The notes: a model not told the origin generated them from the letters alone. A stretch of 20,163 nt of DNA from an uncultured Collinsella sp. (GCA_900543515.1 UQRW01000036.1:1-20163), one strand, 5' to 3'; counted from the stretch's first letter, positions 6,281-15,010 are shown. Made by a program: numbers and translations.

Positions 6281-7597
6281 ATGAAGAACGAAATGAGCAG
6301 AAGGCAGTTCCTGGGCTTTGCTGGTTCCGCGGCTGCGGTTCTTGGTCTGGGTCTCGTGGGCTGCGGTGGTTCTGCCGGCTCCGGCTCCTCTGCTTCTGGT
6401 GACGCTGCCGAGGTCTACTTCCTCCAATTCAAGCCCGAGGTCGACAAGGAGTGGAAGGAGATCGCCAAGGCCTATAAGAAGGAGAAGGGCGTCGAGGTCA
6501 AGATCGTGACCGCTGCCTCCAACACCTACGAGGAGAAGCTCAAGTCCGAGATGTCCAAGAGCTCCGCTCCGACCCTGTTCCAGGTCAACGGCCCCACCGG
6601 TCTTAAGAACTGGAAGGATTACTGCGCCGACCTGTCCGATACCAAGCTCCGCGGTGAGCTCATTGACGACTCCCTGGCTCTGCAGTCCGATGGCAAGGAT
6701 CTGGGTATCGACTGGGTCCAGGAGAGCTACGGCATCATCTACAACAAGCAGCTGCTCGAGAAGGCTGGCTACAAGGCCGAGGACATCAACTCCTTCGACA
6801 AGCTGAAGGCTTGTGCCGACGACATCCAGGCCCGCAAGGACGAGCTTGGCATTGAGGGTGCCTTCACTTCCGCCGGCATGGATGACTCCTCCAGCTGGCG
6901 CTACACCACCCACCTCGCCAACCTCCCGCTCTACTACGAGTTCGAGAAGGAGCACAACCAGGAGGACGACGAGATCAAGGGCGAGTATCTCGACAACTTC
7001 AAGCAGATTTTCGACCTGTACATCACCGACTCCACCTGCGATCCTTCGCAGCTTGCCTCCAAGACCGGCGACGACGCCACCAACGAGTTCGCAACCGGCA
7101 AGGCCGTCTTCTATCAGAACGGCTCCTGGGCCTACTCTGACCTCGTCAAGGCCGGCATGACCGACGATCAGATTGGCATGATGCCCATCTACATCGGTGT
7201 CGACGGCGAGGAGAACCAGGGCCTGTGCTCCGGCGGCGAGAACTACTGGTGCGTCAGTTCCCAGGCTTCCGAGGATGCCCAGAAGGCCACCGAGGACTTC
7301 ATGTATTGGTGCGTCACCGCTGACACCCCGACCAGCATCATCGCCGACAAGATGGGTCTGACCGCTCCGTTCAAGAGCGCCAAGGAAACCACCAATGTCT
7401 TCTCGCAGCAGGCCGTCGCCATGGCCAAGGACGGCAAGAAGACCGTCGCTTGGGACTTCGTCTACATCCCCTCTGAGGAGTGGAAGAAGAACCTCAAGCA
7501 GGCTCTGATCGCCTATGCTGCCGACAACAGCAAGTGGGACGGCGTCAAGAACGCCTTCGTCGATGGCTGGAAGACCGAGAAGGCTGCTTCCGAGTAA
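6281..7597 (+). CDS. Extracellular sugar-binding lipoprotein of carbohydrate ABC transporter (MalE-like)
   Basis: The protein of 438 residues is a family 1 extracellular solute-binding protein that should capture oligosaccharides, probably maltodextrins, for the permeases encoded next. The N-terminus has a twin-arginine motif SRRQFLG (6-12), a hydrophobic stretch and the lipobox LVGC with Cys28, so it should be exported folded through Tat and anchored as a lipoprotein. A Gly/Ser-rich linker follows. The ATG at 6281 is preferred: AAAGGGTGG lies just before it, whereas an in-frame GTG at 6263 has no ribosome site. Codon choice is very uniform (AAG, GAG, AAC, CTC), more so than in neighbouring genes, suggesting high expression. 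It is first in the operon. The exact sugar cannot be read from the sequence. Confidence 0.9.
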   Translation: MKNEMSRRQFLGFAGSAAAVLGLGLVGCGGSAGSGSSASGDAAEVYFLQFKPEVDKEWKEIAKAYKKEKGVEVKIVTAASNTYEEKLKSEMSKSSAPTLFQVNGPTGLKNWKDYCADLSDTKLRGELIDDSLALQSDGKDLGIDWVQESYGIIYNKQLLEKAGYKAEDINSFDKLKACADDIQARKDELGIEGAFTSAGMDDSSSWRYTTHLANLPLYYEFEKEHNQEDDEIKGEYLDNFKQIFDLYITDSTCDPSQLASKTGDDATNEFATGKAVFYQNGSWAYSDLVKAGMTDDQIGMMPIYIGVDGEENQGLCSGGENYWCVSSQASEDAQKATEDFMYWCVTADTPTSIIADKMGLTAPFKSAKETTNVFSQQAVAMAKDGKKTVAWDFVYIPSEEWKKNLKQALIAYAADNSKWDGVKNAFVDGWKTEKAASE

Positions 7598-7628
7598 GTA
7601 GTTGCTGCCCAAGCTATCTGATTAGCGA

Positions 7629-7664
7629 CAGGGGGCGGGCAGACGTTGGTTTGCCCGCCCCCTG
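7629..7664 (+). other. Intercistronic hairpin after the binding-protein gene
   Basis: A perfect 13-bp, GC-rich stem (7629-7641 with 7652-7664) has a 10-base loop and no T-tract. It sits between the binding-protein gene and the first permease gene. Such hairpins commonly protect the upstream message and give an excess of binding protein over membrane subunits. GCATATTGAAAGG follows immediately and supplies the next ribosome site. Confidence 0.75.
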
Positions 7665-7684
7665 CATATTGAAAGGACCCTTCT

Positions 7685-8539
7685 ATGGGCAAAGCACTCA
7701 AGCGCTGGTGGCCGCTCTTTATGCTGCCCACGTGCCTGGCGTTTATGATCGGGTTCGTGATCCCCTTTATCCAGGGCTTCTATCTCTCGTTCTGCCAGTT
7801 TATTACCATCAACAATACGCACTTTGTCGGTATCGAGAACTACGTGCGCGCACTGTCCGATCCGCAGTTTGCCACGTCGTTCTTCTTTACCGTGGCGTTT
7901 GCCTTCCTGTCGACGGTGCTCATCAACGTGATCGCCCTCGCCATTGCGCAGGCGCTCACCCGCAAAGCGCTCAAAGGCACCAACATCTTCCGTACGATCT
8001 TCTTTATGCCTAACCTGATCGGCGGCATCGTGCTGGGCTACATTTGGCAGATTCTGATCAACTGCCTGCTCTCCAACGTGGGCGCCCAGCTCATCGCTCT
8101 TAACTCTGCTGCTGGCTTCTGGGGCCTTATCATCCTGACCCTGTGGCAGCAGGTCGGCTACATGATGATCATCTACATCGCTGGTCTGCAGTCCATTCCG
8201 TCCGACTACATCGAGGCCGCCAAGGTCGACGGCGCTACGGCATGGCAGACGTTTTGGAAGGTTAAGATTCCTAACCTGATGCCGACCATCACCATCTGCC
8301 TGTTCCTGTCCATCACCAACGGCTTTAAGCTGTTCGACCAGAACCTCGCCCTTACCGGCGGCGCCCCCGCGCACTCCACCGAGATGCTCGCCCTGAACAT
8401 CTACAACACGTTCTATTCGCGTGCCGGTATCGCATGGCAGGGCATTGGTCAGGCCAAGGCGGTTATCTTCTGCATCCTGGTCGTGGCCATCTCCATGATC
8501 CAGCTTAAGGCCACGAGGTCCAAGGAGGTACAGCAGTAA
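7685..8539 (+). CDS. Carbohydrate ABC transporter permease (MalF-like)
   Basis: This 284-residue integral membrane protein has about six hydrophobic segments and belongs to the binding-protein-dependent permease family. The EAA loop that docks on the ATPase is seen as YIEAAKVDGATAWQTFWKV (about residues 178-196). It should form the channel with the next permease. Start ATG 7685 has GAAAGGA upstream. It lacks the large periplasmic insertion of E. coli MalF, as is usual in Gram-positive sugar transporters. It overlaps the next gene by one base (TAATG), implying translational coupling. Confidence 0.92.
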   Translation: MGKALKRWWPLFMLPTCLAFMIGFVIPFIQGFYLSFCQFITINNTHFVGIENYVRALSDPQFATSFFFTVAFAFLSTVLINVIALAIAQALTRKALKGTNIFRTIFFMPNLIGGIVLGYIWQILINCLLSNVGAQLIALNSAAGFWGLIILTLWQQVGYMMIIYIAGLQSIPSDYIEAAKVDGATAWQTFWKVKIPNLMPTITICLFLSITNGFKLFDQNLALTGGAPAHSTEMLALNIYNTFYSRAGIAWQGIGQAKAVIFCILVVAISMIQLKATRSKEVQQ

Positions 8540-9378
8540 TGAAACGCGATAAGGTTATCAACCGCGCGCTCTCGATTTTCTTTACGATCCTGTCGCTCGC
8601 GTGGATCTACCCCGTGTTCATGATTGCGCTTAATTCTTTTAAGAAAGCGACCGCAATCAGCACCACCACGGCATTCGATCTGCTCACGCCCGAGACGTTC
8701 AACGGCCTCGCAAACTACATGCACGCCCTTAACGAGCAGGGCTTTGCCTCGGCATTTATGTACTCGCTCATCATCACGGTCACGTCGGTCGTGCTGATCT
8801 TGGTGTGCTGCTCCATGTGCGCTTGGTACGTGGTTCGTGTCAACAACAAGATCTCGAACTTCTTCTATTACCTGTTCGTGTTCTCGATGGTCGTGCCCTT
8901 CCAGATGCTCATGTTCACGCTGTCCAATTTGGCGGACCGCATCGGCTTCAACACGCCGTTCAACATCTGCTTTATCTACCTCGGCTTTGGCGCGGGCCTG
9001 GCGGTCTTTATGTTCGCCGGTTTTGTAAAGAACATCCCGCTCGAGATCGAGGAGGCGGCCATGATTGATGGCTGCAACCCGGTCCAGGTGTTCTTTAAGA
9101 TCGTCCTTCCCATCATGAAGCCCACCTATCTTTCGGTCGGCATCCTCGAGACCATGTGGGTCTGGAACGACTATCTGCTGCCCTACCTTACGCTCGACTC
9201 CACCAAGTACAAGACCATTCCTATCTTGATCCAGTACTTCCGCGGCGGCTACGGCCACGTCGAGCTCGGCCCCATGATGGCCTGCATCATGATGGTCGTT
9301 ATCCCCATCGTTATCATGTACATCCTCTGTCAGAAGTACATCATCGACGGCGTGGTGGCAGGTGCCGTCAAGGGCTGA
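8539..9378 (+). CDS. Carbohydrate ABC transporter permease (MalG-like)
   Basis: The 279-residue membrane protein pairs with the preceding permease. It has about six hydrophobic segments and an EAA loop EIEEAAMIDGCNPVQVFFKI (about residues 170-189). The start overlaps the stop of the upstream gene by one base and is served by AAGGAGGT inside that gene. Length and motif order match MalG/UgpE-type permeases. The substrate is inferred from the binding protein and from the neighbouring glucan enzymes. Confidence 0.92.
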   Translation: MKRDKVINRALSIFFTILSLAWIYPVFMIALNSFKKATAISTTTAFDLLTPETFNGLANYMHALNEQGFASAFMYSLIITVTSVVLILVCCSMCAWYVVRVNNKISNFFYYLFVFSMVVPFQMLMFTLSNLADRIGFNTPFNICFIYLGFGAGLAVFMFAGFVKNIPLEIEEAAMIDGCNPVQVFFKIVLPIMKPTYLSVGILETMWVWNDYLLPYLTLDSTKYKTIPILIQYFRGGYGHVELGPMMACIMMVVIPIVIMYILCQKYIIDGVVAGAVKG

Positions 9379-9402
9379 TGCCGTAACTGTTTTGCAAGTT
9401 TC

Positions 9403-9429
9403 TGCGGCGCCCCTCAGCGCGGCGCCGCA
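9403..9429 (+). other. Intercistronic hairpin before the ATPase gene
   Basis: A perfect 9-bp stem TGCGGCGCC/GGCGCCGCA has a 9-base loop and no T-tract. It is followed by GCATATCGAAAGG, almost the same 13 bases as after the hairpin at 7629-7664, and then by the ATPase start codon. It is probably an mRNA processing or stability element. Confidence 0.65.
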
Positions 9430-9446
9430 TATCGAAAGGTAAAGAC

Positions 9447-10646
9447 ATGGCCGAGATCGTTCTCAAACATGTTCAGAAGGTGTATCCCAACAACGAGTCC
9501 AAAAAGAAGGGCTTCTTTGGCAAAAAGAAGAAGACCGAGGAGAAGAAGCACAACCTCAAGGTTACCGAGGACGGCGTGCTCGCTGTTGAGGACTTTAACC
9601 TCACCGTTCACGACCAGGAGTTCGTCGTCCTCGTTGGCCCGTCTGGCTGCGGTAAGTCCACGACGATGCGCATGGTCGCCGGCCTGGAGGACATTACCTC
9701 GGGCGACGTGCTCATCGACGGCAAGCGCGTCAACGACGTGGCACCCAAGGACCGCGACATTGCCATGGTGTTCCAGAGCTATGCTCTGTACCCCAATATG
9801 ACGGTGTACGAGAACATGGCGTTTACGCTTGAGCTCAAGAAGGTCCCCAAGGACGAGATCGACCGCAAGGTTCGCTCCGCTGCCGAGATCTTGGGTATCA
9901 CCGAGTACCTAGACCGTAAGCCCAAGGCGCTTTCGGGTGGCCAGCGCCAGCGTGTCGCTATCGGCCGCGCCATCGTGCGTGATCCTAAGGTCTTCCTGAT
10001 GGACGAGCCGCTGTCCAACCTGGACGCCAAGCTGCGTAACCAGATGCGTGCCGAGCTCATCAAGCTGCGCCACGAGATTAAGGGCACGTTCATCTACGTC
10101 ACTCACGACCAGACCGAGGCCATGACCCTCGGCGATCGCATCGTGGTCATGAAGGACGGCGTCGTCCAGCAGATCGCCACGCCGCAGGAGGTCTTCAACC
10201 ATCCCGCGAACATCTTCGTCGCCGGCTTTATCGGCGTGCCGCAGATGAACTTCTTCGATGCCCAGCTGGTGCGCTCGGGCAACGGCTTTACCGTCAAGAC
10301 CGAGGATATGAACGTGGCGCTCGCCCCCGAGACCTGCGCTCAGCTTGCTCTCAACTGGGACGGCGGCGACGTGAAGGAGATCACGGCCGGCGTGCGCCCC
10401 GAGCAGATTCTGCTTGCCGACAAGGACGAGGAGGGTGCGCTCCAGGGTACCGTCGAGGTGACCGAGCTCATGGGTTCGACCGAGCATGTCCACGTGACCG
10501 CTCCCGATGGCCAGTTCGTCCTGATTATTCCCGTTGTCGACCTTGAGGCCAAGGGCGCGCTCAAGGCGGGCGACTCCATCTGGTTCAAGTTCGAGAAGAA
10601 CGCGACCCATCTCTTCGATAAGGTGTCTGGCAAGAACCTTATCTAG
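9447..10646 (+). CDS. Sugar ABC transporter ATP-binding protein (MalK/UgpC/MsmK type) with Lys-rich insertion
   Basis: The 399-residue ATPase should power the permeases. Walker A is GPSGCGKST (64-72), the Q-loop Gln is 110, the signature is LSGGQRQR (162-169), Walker B is VFLMDE (182-187) and the switch His is 220. The C-terminal third is the TOBE/MalK regulatory region. Oddly, residues about 16-43 form a Lys-rich insertion (KKKGFFGKKKKTEEKKH) between the first two strands of the nucleotide-binding domain, where MalK normally has only a few residues. Start ATG 9447 follows GAAAGG. In many Gram-positive bacteria one such ATPase serves several sugar transporters; here it is the last gene of its own operon. 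Confidence 0.93.
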   Translation: MAEIVLKHVQKVYPNNESKKKGFFGKKKKTEEKKHNLKVTEDGVLAVEDFNLTVHDQEFVVLVGPSGCGKSTTMRMVAGLEDITSGDVLIDGKRVNDVAPKDRDIAMVFQSYALYPNMTVYENMAFTLELKKVPKDEIDRKVRSAAEILGITEYLDRKPKALSGGQRQRVAIGRAIVRDPKVFLMDEPLSNLDAKLRNQMRAELIKLRHEIKGTFIYVTHDQTEAMTLGDRIVVMKDGVVQQIATPQEVFNHPANIFVAGFIGVPQMNFFDAQLVRSGNGFTVKTEDMNVALAPETCAQLALNWDGGDVKEITAGVRPEQILLADKDEEGALQGTVEVTELMGSTEHVHVTAPDGQFVLIIPVVDLEAKGALKAGDSIWFKFEKNATHLFDKVSGKNLI

Positions 10647-10714
10647 GCCCGGTGCATCCGGACCCTCCCTTTGGGCGACTGCGGTATTGCCATCCTTTTG
10701 CCGCGGTCACATAT

Positions 10715-10758
10715 AAGGCTCCCCTCCCGTCCACTGGGCGAGAGGGGAGCCTTTCTTT
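10715..10758 (+). terminator. Terminator of the ABC operon
   Basis: A perfect 12-bp stem (AAGGCTCCCCTC, 10715-10726, with GAGGGGAGCCTT, 10742-10753) is followed by TCTTT. It lies about 70 bases after the ATPase stop codon. Confidence 0.92.
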
Positions 10759-10781
10759 GTGTTGGGATTGTCTGACCGGTC

Positions 10782-10846
10782 GTTTGTCTCGATCTGTAAC
10801 GGGTAGGGCCGATTTCGGACGTTAGATGTTACAGATTGAGATAAAC
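10782..10846. repeat. Palindromic repeat, first of a tandem pair
   Basis: Two 19-base arms (10782-10800 and 10828-10846) are complementary except at two places, both of which become G-U wobbles in plus-strand RNA. The arms contain ATCTGTAAC/GTTACAGAT. The loop is 27 bases. A second related palindrome follows after 20 bases. It lies in non-coding DNA between the convergent ABC-operon and glgP ends. It looks like a REP/BIME-type element; no coding capacity is seen. Confidence 0.75.
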
Positions 10847-10866
10847 CCAAGGGGAGGGGCCGGTAT

Positions 10867-10923
10867 GTCTCAATCTGTAACAGCTGGGGCCGTTTTTACC
10901 GAGTAGCTGTTACAGATCGAGAT
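10867..10923. repeat. Palindromic repeat, second of a tandem pair
   Basis: The arms 10867-10885 and 10905-10923 are complementary with one A-C mismatch and one wobble, around a 19-base loop. The left arm shares TGTCTC-ATCTGTAAC, with one variable base at the dash, with the first copy, and both loops hold GGGCCG followed by a T-rich stretch. The two palindromes point the same way and differ mostly outside the ATCTGTAAC core. Confidence 0.75.
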
Positions 10924-10960
10924 TGTTTGGTCGAGTCGGGTCACAGGGTAGCGTGCGGGC

Positions 10961-10996
10961 ACAAAAAGCGGAGCCGCGTTGCCACGACTCCGCTTT
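10961..10996 (-). terminator. Terminator of glgP
   Basis: The stem AAAGCGGAG (10965-10973) / CTCCGCTTT (10988-10996), read on the minus strand, ends in TTTTTG. It lies 27 bases after the glgP stop codon. Confidence 0.88.
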
Positions 10997-11022
10997 CAAG
11001 AGGATGGGTAAAGGAAACGAAA

Positions 11023-13290
11023 TTAGCTCAGGTGCCAAATCTCGTCGTTGTACTGGGAGATCGTGCGGTCAGACGAGAAGGTGCCGGCGTTGGCGATGTT
11101 GATCAGCGCCTTGCGCATCCAGGCGTCCTGGTCCTCGTAGTCTGCCAGCACGCGCTCCTTGGTCTGTATGTACTCCTCAATGTCGAGCAGGGCCATAAAC
11201 CAGTCCTTGCCCTTAATGTCGTCGTGCAGGCGCTGCAGGCGCTCGGCATTGCCGGTCGCCATAAAGGCCGGGTTGGTGATGAAGTCCACCAGCAGTTTAA
11301 TGCCGGGCTTGCGGTAGAGCACACCGGCGTCATAGGTGCCGTCGGCATAGAGCTGCTCGACCTGTTTGGACGAGGCACCAAAGGTATAGATGTTCTCGTC
11401 GCCCACGAGCTCGGCAATCTCCACGTTGGCACCGTCGAGCGTGCACAGGGTCAAAGCGCCGTTGAGCATGAACTTCATGTTAGAAGTGCCGCTCGCCTCC
11501 TTGGAGGCCAGGCTGATCTGTTCGGAGATGTCGGCGGCGGGAATCACGCGCTCGGCGGCGGTGACGTTGTAGTTCTCGATCATGACGACCTGCAGGTAGG
11601 GAGCCACGTCGGGGTCGTTGGCAATCCACTGGGAAAGCGTCAGGATCAGATGGATGATGTCCTGGGCGATAGTGTAGGCAGGCGCTGCCTTGCCGCCAAA
11701 GATGATGGTGACGGGGTGCTTAGGTTTGTTACCGTTCTTGATGTCGAGGTACTTCCAGATGATGTAGAGCGCGAGCATCTGCTGGCGCTTGTACTCGTGG
11801 ATACGCTTGACCTGAACATCGATGATGGCGTTGGAGGGGATCGTCACACCCTGCTCGAGCGCCATGAACTGGCGCATGATGGTCTTTGCCTCGGTCTTGG
11901 TGGCGGCCAGGCGCTCAAGAATACTCTTATCGTCGGCGAAGTCGGCGAGCTTGCTCAGGTCGCCGGTGCTGCGCCAATCGGTGCCGATTACATCGTCGAG
12001 CAGACTGGCAAGCGCGGGGTTGGCTCCTTGGATCCAGCGGCGGAAGGTGATGCCGTTGGTCTTATTGGAGAACTTCTCGGGGTAGATCTCGTAGAACGGA
12101 TGAAGCTCGGTGTCCTCTAGGATCTTGGTGTGGAGTGCGGCGACGCCGTTGATGGAGAAGCCAAAGTGGATGTCCATGTGGGCCATGTGGACGGTGTCGT
12201 GTTCGTCGATGATGGCGACGCACGGGTCCTCGTGCTCGGCCTTTGCGATCTCATCGAGCTTGACGATAATGTCGGCGATGGCAGGGGAGACCTTCTGCAG
12301 GCTGGTGAGCGGCCACTTCTCGAGCGCCTCGGCAAGAATCGTGTGGTTAGTGTAGGCGACCATGGAGCGTACGATGGTCACGGCCTCGTCAAACTCGATG
12401 TCGTGCTCGGTGGTGAGCAAGCGAATGAGCTCGGGGATGACCATGGTGGGGTGCGTGTCGTTAATCTGGACCACGGCGTAGTCGGCCAGATCGTGCAGGT
12501 TGCTGCCGCGCTCGATGGCCTCGTCGATCAGGAGCTGGGCGGCGTTGCTCACCATGAAGTATTCCTGGTAGATGCGAAGCAGGCGGCCCTGCTCGTCGGA
12601 ATCGTCGGGGTAGAGGAACAGGGTGAGGTTCTTGGCGATCTCGGTCTTGTCGAAGTCGATGGAGCTGCCGGGTACCAGGCCGTCGTCGACGCTTGCCAGG
12701 TCGAACAGGCGCAGGCGATTCTTAGCGGGCTGGCCGTAGCCGGGCACGTCGATGTTGACGAGCTTGGAGGTAACGGCAAAGTCGCCGAACTCAACAGTGT
12801 AGGAGCGGTCGTCATCGATCAGGATATCCTGCTCGCCGAGCCATTCGTCGGGGACGGCCTTCTGCTGATTGTCGACAAAGCGCTGACGGAACAGGCCGTA
12901 ATGGTAGTTGAGGCCCACGCCGTCGCCGGTCAGGCCCAACGTGGCGATGGAATCCAGGAAGCACGCGGCCAGGCGGCCCAGGCCGCCGTTGCCCAGCGAC
13001 GGCTCGACCTCAAACTCCTCAATCTTATTGAGGTCGTGGCCCGCGGCGGTGAGCTGGTCCTTAACCTCGCCATAGATACCGAGGTCGATCATGTTGTTGA
13101 TGAGCAGCTTGCCGATCAAGAATTCGGCGGAGATGTAATAGAGCTTTTTCTTGCCATTGTTAAGCGGGCAGGCGGCTGAGCGCTCCTGCACGAGCTTAAC
13201 GAGCAGTTTGTAAATGCGACGGTCATCGAGCTGCTCGAGCGAGATGCCAAAAGACTGCTCGGCGAGTTCTGCGAGATTGATACGGGGCAT
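11023..13290 (-). CDS. glgP: Glycogen/maltodextrin phosphorylase
   Basis: The enzyme cleaves alpha-1,4-glucan chains with phosphate, giving glucose-1-phosphate, in the cytoplasm. The protein of 755 residues belongs to glycosyltransferase family 35. The pyridoxal-phosphate signature EASGTSNMKFMLN is intact, with the cofactor lysine at residue 606. Other family blocks are EPSLGNGGLGRLAACF near the N-terminus, VQINDTHPT, and QVKRIHEYKRQ. The start at 13290 has AGGAGG 4 bases upstream; the frame is open to 13326, but that codon has no ribosome site. It lies 129 bases downstream of malQ on the same strand, so the two probably act together on imported maltodextrin or stored glycogen. The symbol could equally be malP. 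Confidence 0.95.
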   Translation of the reverse strand: MPRINLAELAEQSFGISLEQLDDRRIYKLLVKLVQERSAACPLNNGKKKLYYISAEFLIGKLLINNMIDLGIYGEVKDQLTAAGHDLNKIEEFEVEPSLGNGGLGRLAACFLDSIATLGLTGDGVGLNYHYGLFRQRFVDNQQKAVPDEWLGEQDILIDDDRSYTVEFGDFAVTSKLVNIDVPGYGQPAKNRLRLFDLASVDDGLVPGSSIDFDKTEIAKNLTLFLYPDDSDEQGRLLRIYQEYFMVSNAAQLLIDEAIERGSNLHDLADYAVVQINDTHPTMVIPELIRLLTTEHDIEFDEAVTIVRSMVAYTNHTILAEALEKWPLTSLQKVSPAIADIIVKLDEIAKAEHEDPCVAIIDEHDTVHMAHMDIHFGFSINGVAALHTKILEDTELHPFYEIYPEKFSNKTNGITFRRWIQGANPALASLLDDVIGTDWRSTGDLSKLADFADDKSILERLAATKTEAKTIMRQFMALEQGVTIPSNAIIDVQVKRIHEYKRQQMLALYIIWKYLDIKNGNKPKHPVTIIFGGKAAPAYTIAQDIIHLILTLSQWIANDPDVAPYLQVVMIENYNVTAAERVIPAADISEQISLASKEASGTSNMKFMLNGALTLCTLDGANVEIAELVGDENIYTFGASSKQVEQLYADGTYDAGVLYRKPGIKLLVDFITNPAFMATGNAERLQRLHDDIKGKDWFMALLDIEEYIQTKERVLADYEDQDAWMRKALINIANAGTFSSDRTISQYNDEIWHLS

Positions 13291-13330
13291 GTTTCCTCCT
13301 GTAATGGGTTGATTACATGTCTGCAATTCA

Positions 13331-13371
13331 TAAGAAACCCGCGCGAGGGGATTGGGGTGGCCTCGCGCGGG
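13331..13371 (-). terminator. Terminator or attenuator between malQ and glgP
   Basis: A perfect 11-bp GC-rich stem CCCGCGCGAGG/CCTCGCGCGGG (13338-13348, 13361-13371), read on the minus strand, is followed by TTTCTTA. The short T-tract suggests partial termination, letting some malQ transcripts continue into glgP. Confidence 0.7.
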
Positions 13372-13419
13372 AAAAGCGGTCGCGTCCGCACGGTGGGGTG
13401 GGGTCGGGCGCGGTGGCTC

Positions 13420-14925
13420 CTATTGGGGAAGCTCGATTTCGGCTTCCGACGGGATACGGAAGTAGGTCTCGGTCCAGTCGGTAAGCTTGTGCTCGAGCTC
13501 ACGGGTGATGGCGCCATCGAGCATGCGCCAGGTCCAGTTTCCGCCTAGGGTGGCGGGGGTGTTGATGCGCGCCTCGTTGCCCAGATTGAGCAGGTCCTGC
13601 ATGGTGTAGATGCAGGTATCGCTCACGCTGGCGGCGATGGTTCGGTTGAGCGCGTCGGCTATGGACTCGCCTGCCTGCTGGTGGGTGTACAGGGCAGCCT
13701 GCTCGCGCTGACGCGGAGTGGCCGTTCCCTCAAACCAACCGCGCGCCGTCTCGTTGTCGTGCGTGCCTACATAGGCGACGGTATTGTCGATGTAGTTATG
13801 CGGCAGGTAATACGAGTTGGTGCCCTCAAAGGCAAACTGCAAGATCTTCATGCCGGGGAAGCCCGAGGTGTCGCGCATATCGATGACGCCGGGGGTAAGG
13901 AAGCCCAGGTCCTCAGCGATAATAGGCAGCGTGCCGAGCTTTTCCTCGAGCGTCTTGAAGAACTTGAGGCCGGGGCCCTGCGTCCACGAACCGTAGGACG
14001 AATCGGGTGAGGAGAACGGCACCTCCCAATAGGCCTCGAAGCCGCGGAAGTGGTCCAGACGGATAACGTCATACATGTTGAGTGCGGCGCGGATGCGGCC
14101 TTCCCACCAGGAGAAGCCGTCTGCTTCCATGGCATCCCAGTCATAGATGGGATTGCCCCAGTACTGGCCGGTGGCGGAGAACTGATCGGGCGGTGTGCCG
14201 GCGACACTGACGGGGTTGCCGTCGGCGTCGATCTTAAAGAGCTCGGGGCTTGCCCACATCTCAACGGAGTCGCGCGAGACGTAGATGGGCAGGTCGCCGA
14301 TGATCAGGATGTCGCGCTCGTTGGCGTATGCCTTGAGTCGGCTCCACTGACGGTCGAAGAAGTACTGCGTCATCTGGTGGTAGAGCATGCGCGCGGGATG
14401 GGCGGCGCAGACCTTGGCGGATGCTTCGCCGCGGGTACGGAGCTCTGCGGGCCACTCCCAAAATGCCTTGAGACCGCACTCCTCCTTGACGGTCATGAAC
14501 TCGCAGTAGGGAATGAGCCAGTCTTCGTTGGTTTGGACAAAGTCGTCGAAATCGGCTGGCTTGTTGGAGGCGAAACGTTCGGCGGCACGGTCGAGAATCT
14601 GGCGGCGACCGCTAAAAATCGCGCCATAGTCAACGTTGTTGGGGTCGGAGCCCAGATACACACCGTCGATATCGCGCTGTTCCAGATAGCCGGCCTCGAT
14701 AAGCTCGGCAAAGTCGATGAAATTGGGGTTGCCCGCACGGGCCGAGAACGACTGATAGGGCGAATCGCCATAGCTGGTCGTCGTAAGGGGCAGAATCTGC
14801 CAGTAATGTTGTTTGCACGAGGCGAGAAAATCGACGAAGTCGTAGGCATTCCAGCCAAAGCCGCCGATTCCGTATGGTCCGGGCAGAGATGAGACGGGCA
14901 TGAGGACGCCGCTTGCACGCTCCAT
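13420..14925 (-). CDS. malQ: 4-alpha-glucanotransferase (amylomaltase, GH77)
   Basis: The enzyme transfers glucan segments between maltodextrins, making longer chains for the phosphorylase and releasing glucose. The protein has 501 residues, typical of bacterial GH77. The nucleophile is Asp291 in RLDHFRG, the acid/base is Glu338 in IIAEDLG and the stabiliser is Asp390 in GTHDNE. The acceptor-binding loop PPDQFSATGQYWGNP is intact. Start choice: ATG 14925 has GGTGAG about 8 bases upstream; a TTG at 14940 and a GTG at 14937 in the same frame follow AGAAGG at poor spacing. Its promoter contains one of the shared operator-like sites, tying it to the ABC operon and the PTS gene. Confidence 0.95.
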   Translation of the reverse strand: MERASGVLMPVSSLPGPYGIGGFGWNAYDFVDFLASCKQHYWQILPLTTTSYGDSPYQSFSARAGNPNFIDFAELIEAGYLEQRDIDGVYLGSDPNNVDYGAIFSGRRQILDRAAERFASNKPADFDDFVQTNEDWLIPYCEFMTVKEECGLKAFWEWPAELRTRGEASAKVCAAHPARMLYHQMTQYFFDRQWSRLKAYANERDILIIGDLPIYVSRDSVEMWASPELFKIDADGNPVSVAGTPPDQFSATGQYWGNPIYDWDAMEADGFSWWEGRIRAALNMYDVIRLDHFRGFEAYWEVPFSSPDSSYGSWTQGPGLKFFKTLEEKLGTLPIIAEDLGFLTPGVIDMRDTSGFPGMKILQFAFEGTNSYYLPHNYIDNTVAYVGTHDNETARGWFEGTATPRQREQAALYTHQQAGESIADALNRTIAASVSDTCIYTMQDLLNLGNEARINTPATLGGNWTWRMLDGAITRELEHKLTDWTETYFRIPSEAEIELPQ

Positions 14926-15010
14926 GAATGCGCTCACCAACCTTCTTGTTGTGGGGTCGGCCTGCCGATGGGTGTGCAGTCCGCCTCCGATGTTCTGATT
15001 CGATACGCCT

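Noticed and set aside
6173..7612. Open frame of 479 codons on the minus strand, antisense to the binding-protein gene
   Set aside because: It mirrors the strong third-position bias of the plus-strand gene, has a low-complexity Leu/Val/Gly/Asp translation with no domain, and lacks a ribosome site.
10782..10923. CRISPR array
   Set aside because: Only two units, each an imperfect long palindrome, with no regular spacers and no cas genes.
10927..13179. Long plus-strand frames opposite glgP
   Set aside because: Translations are rich in Val, Gly, Asp and His without motifs, while the minus strand encodes a complete phosphorylase with its cofactor signature.
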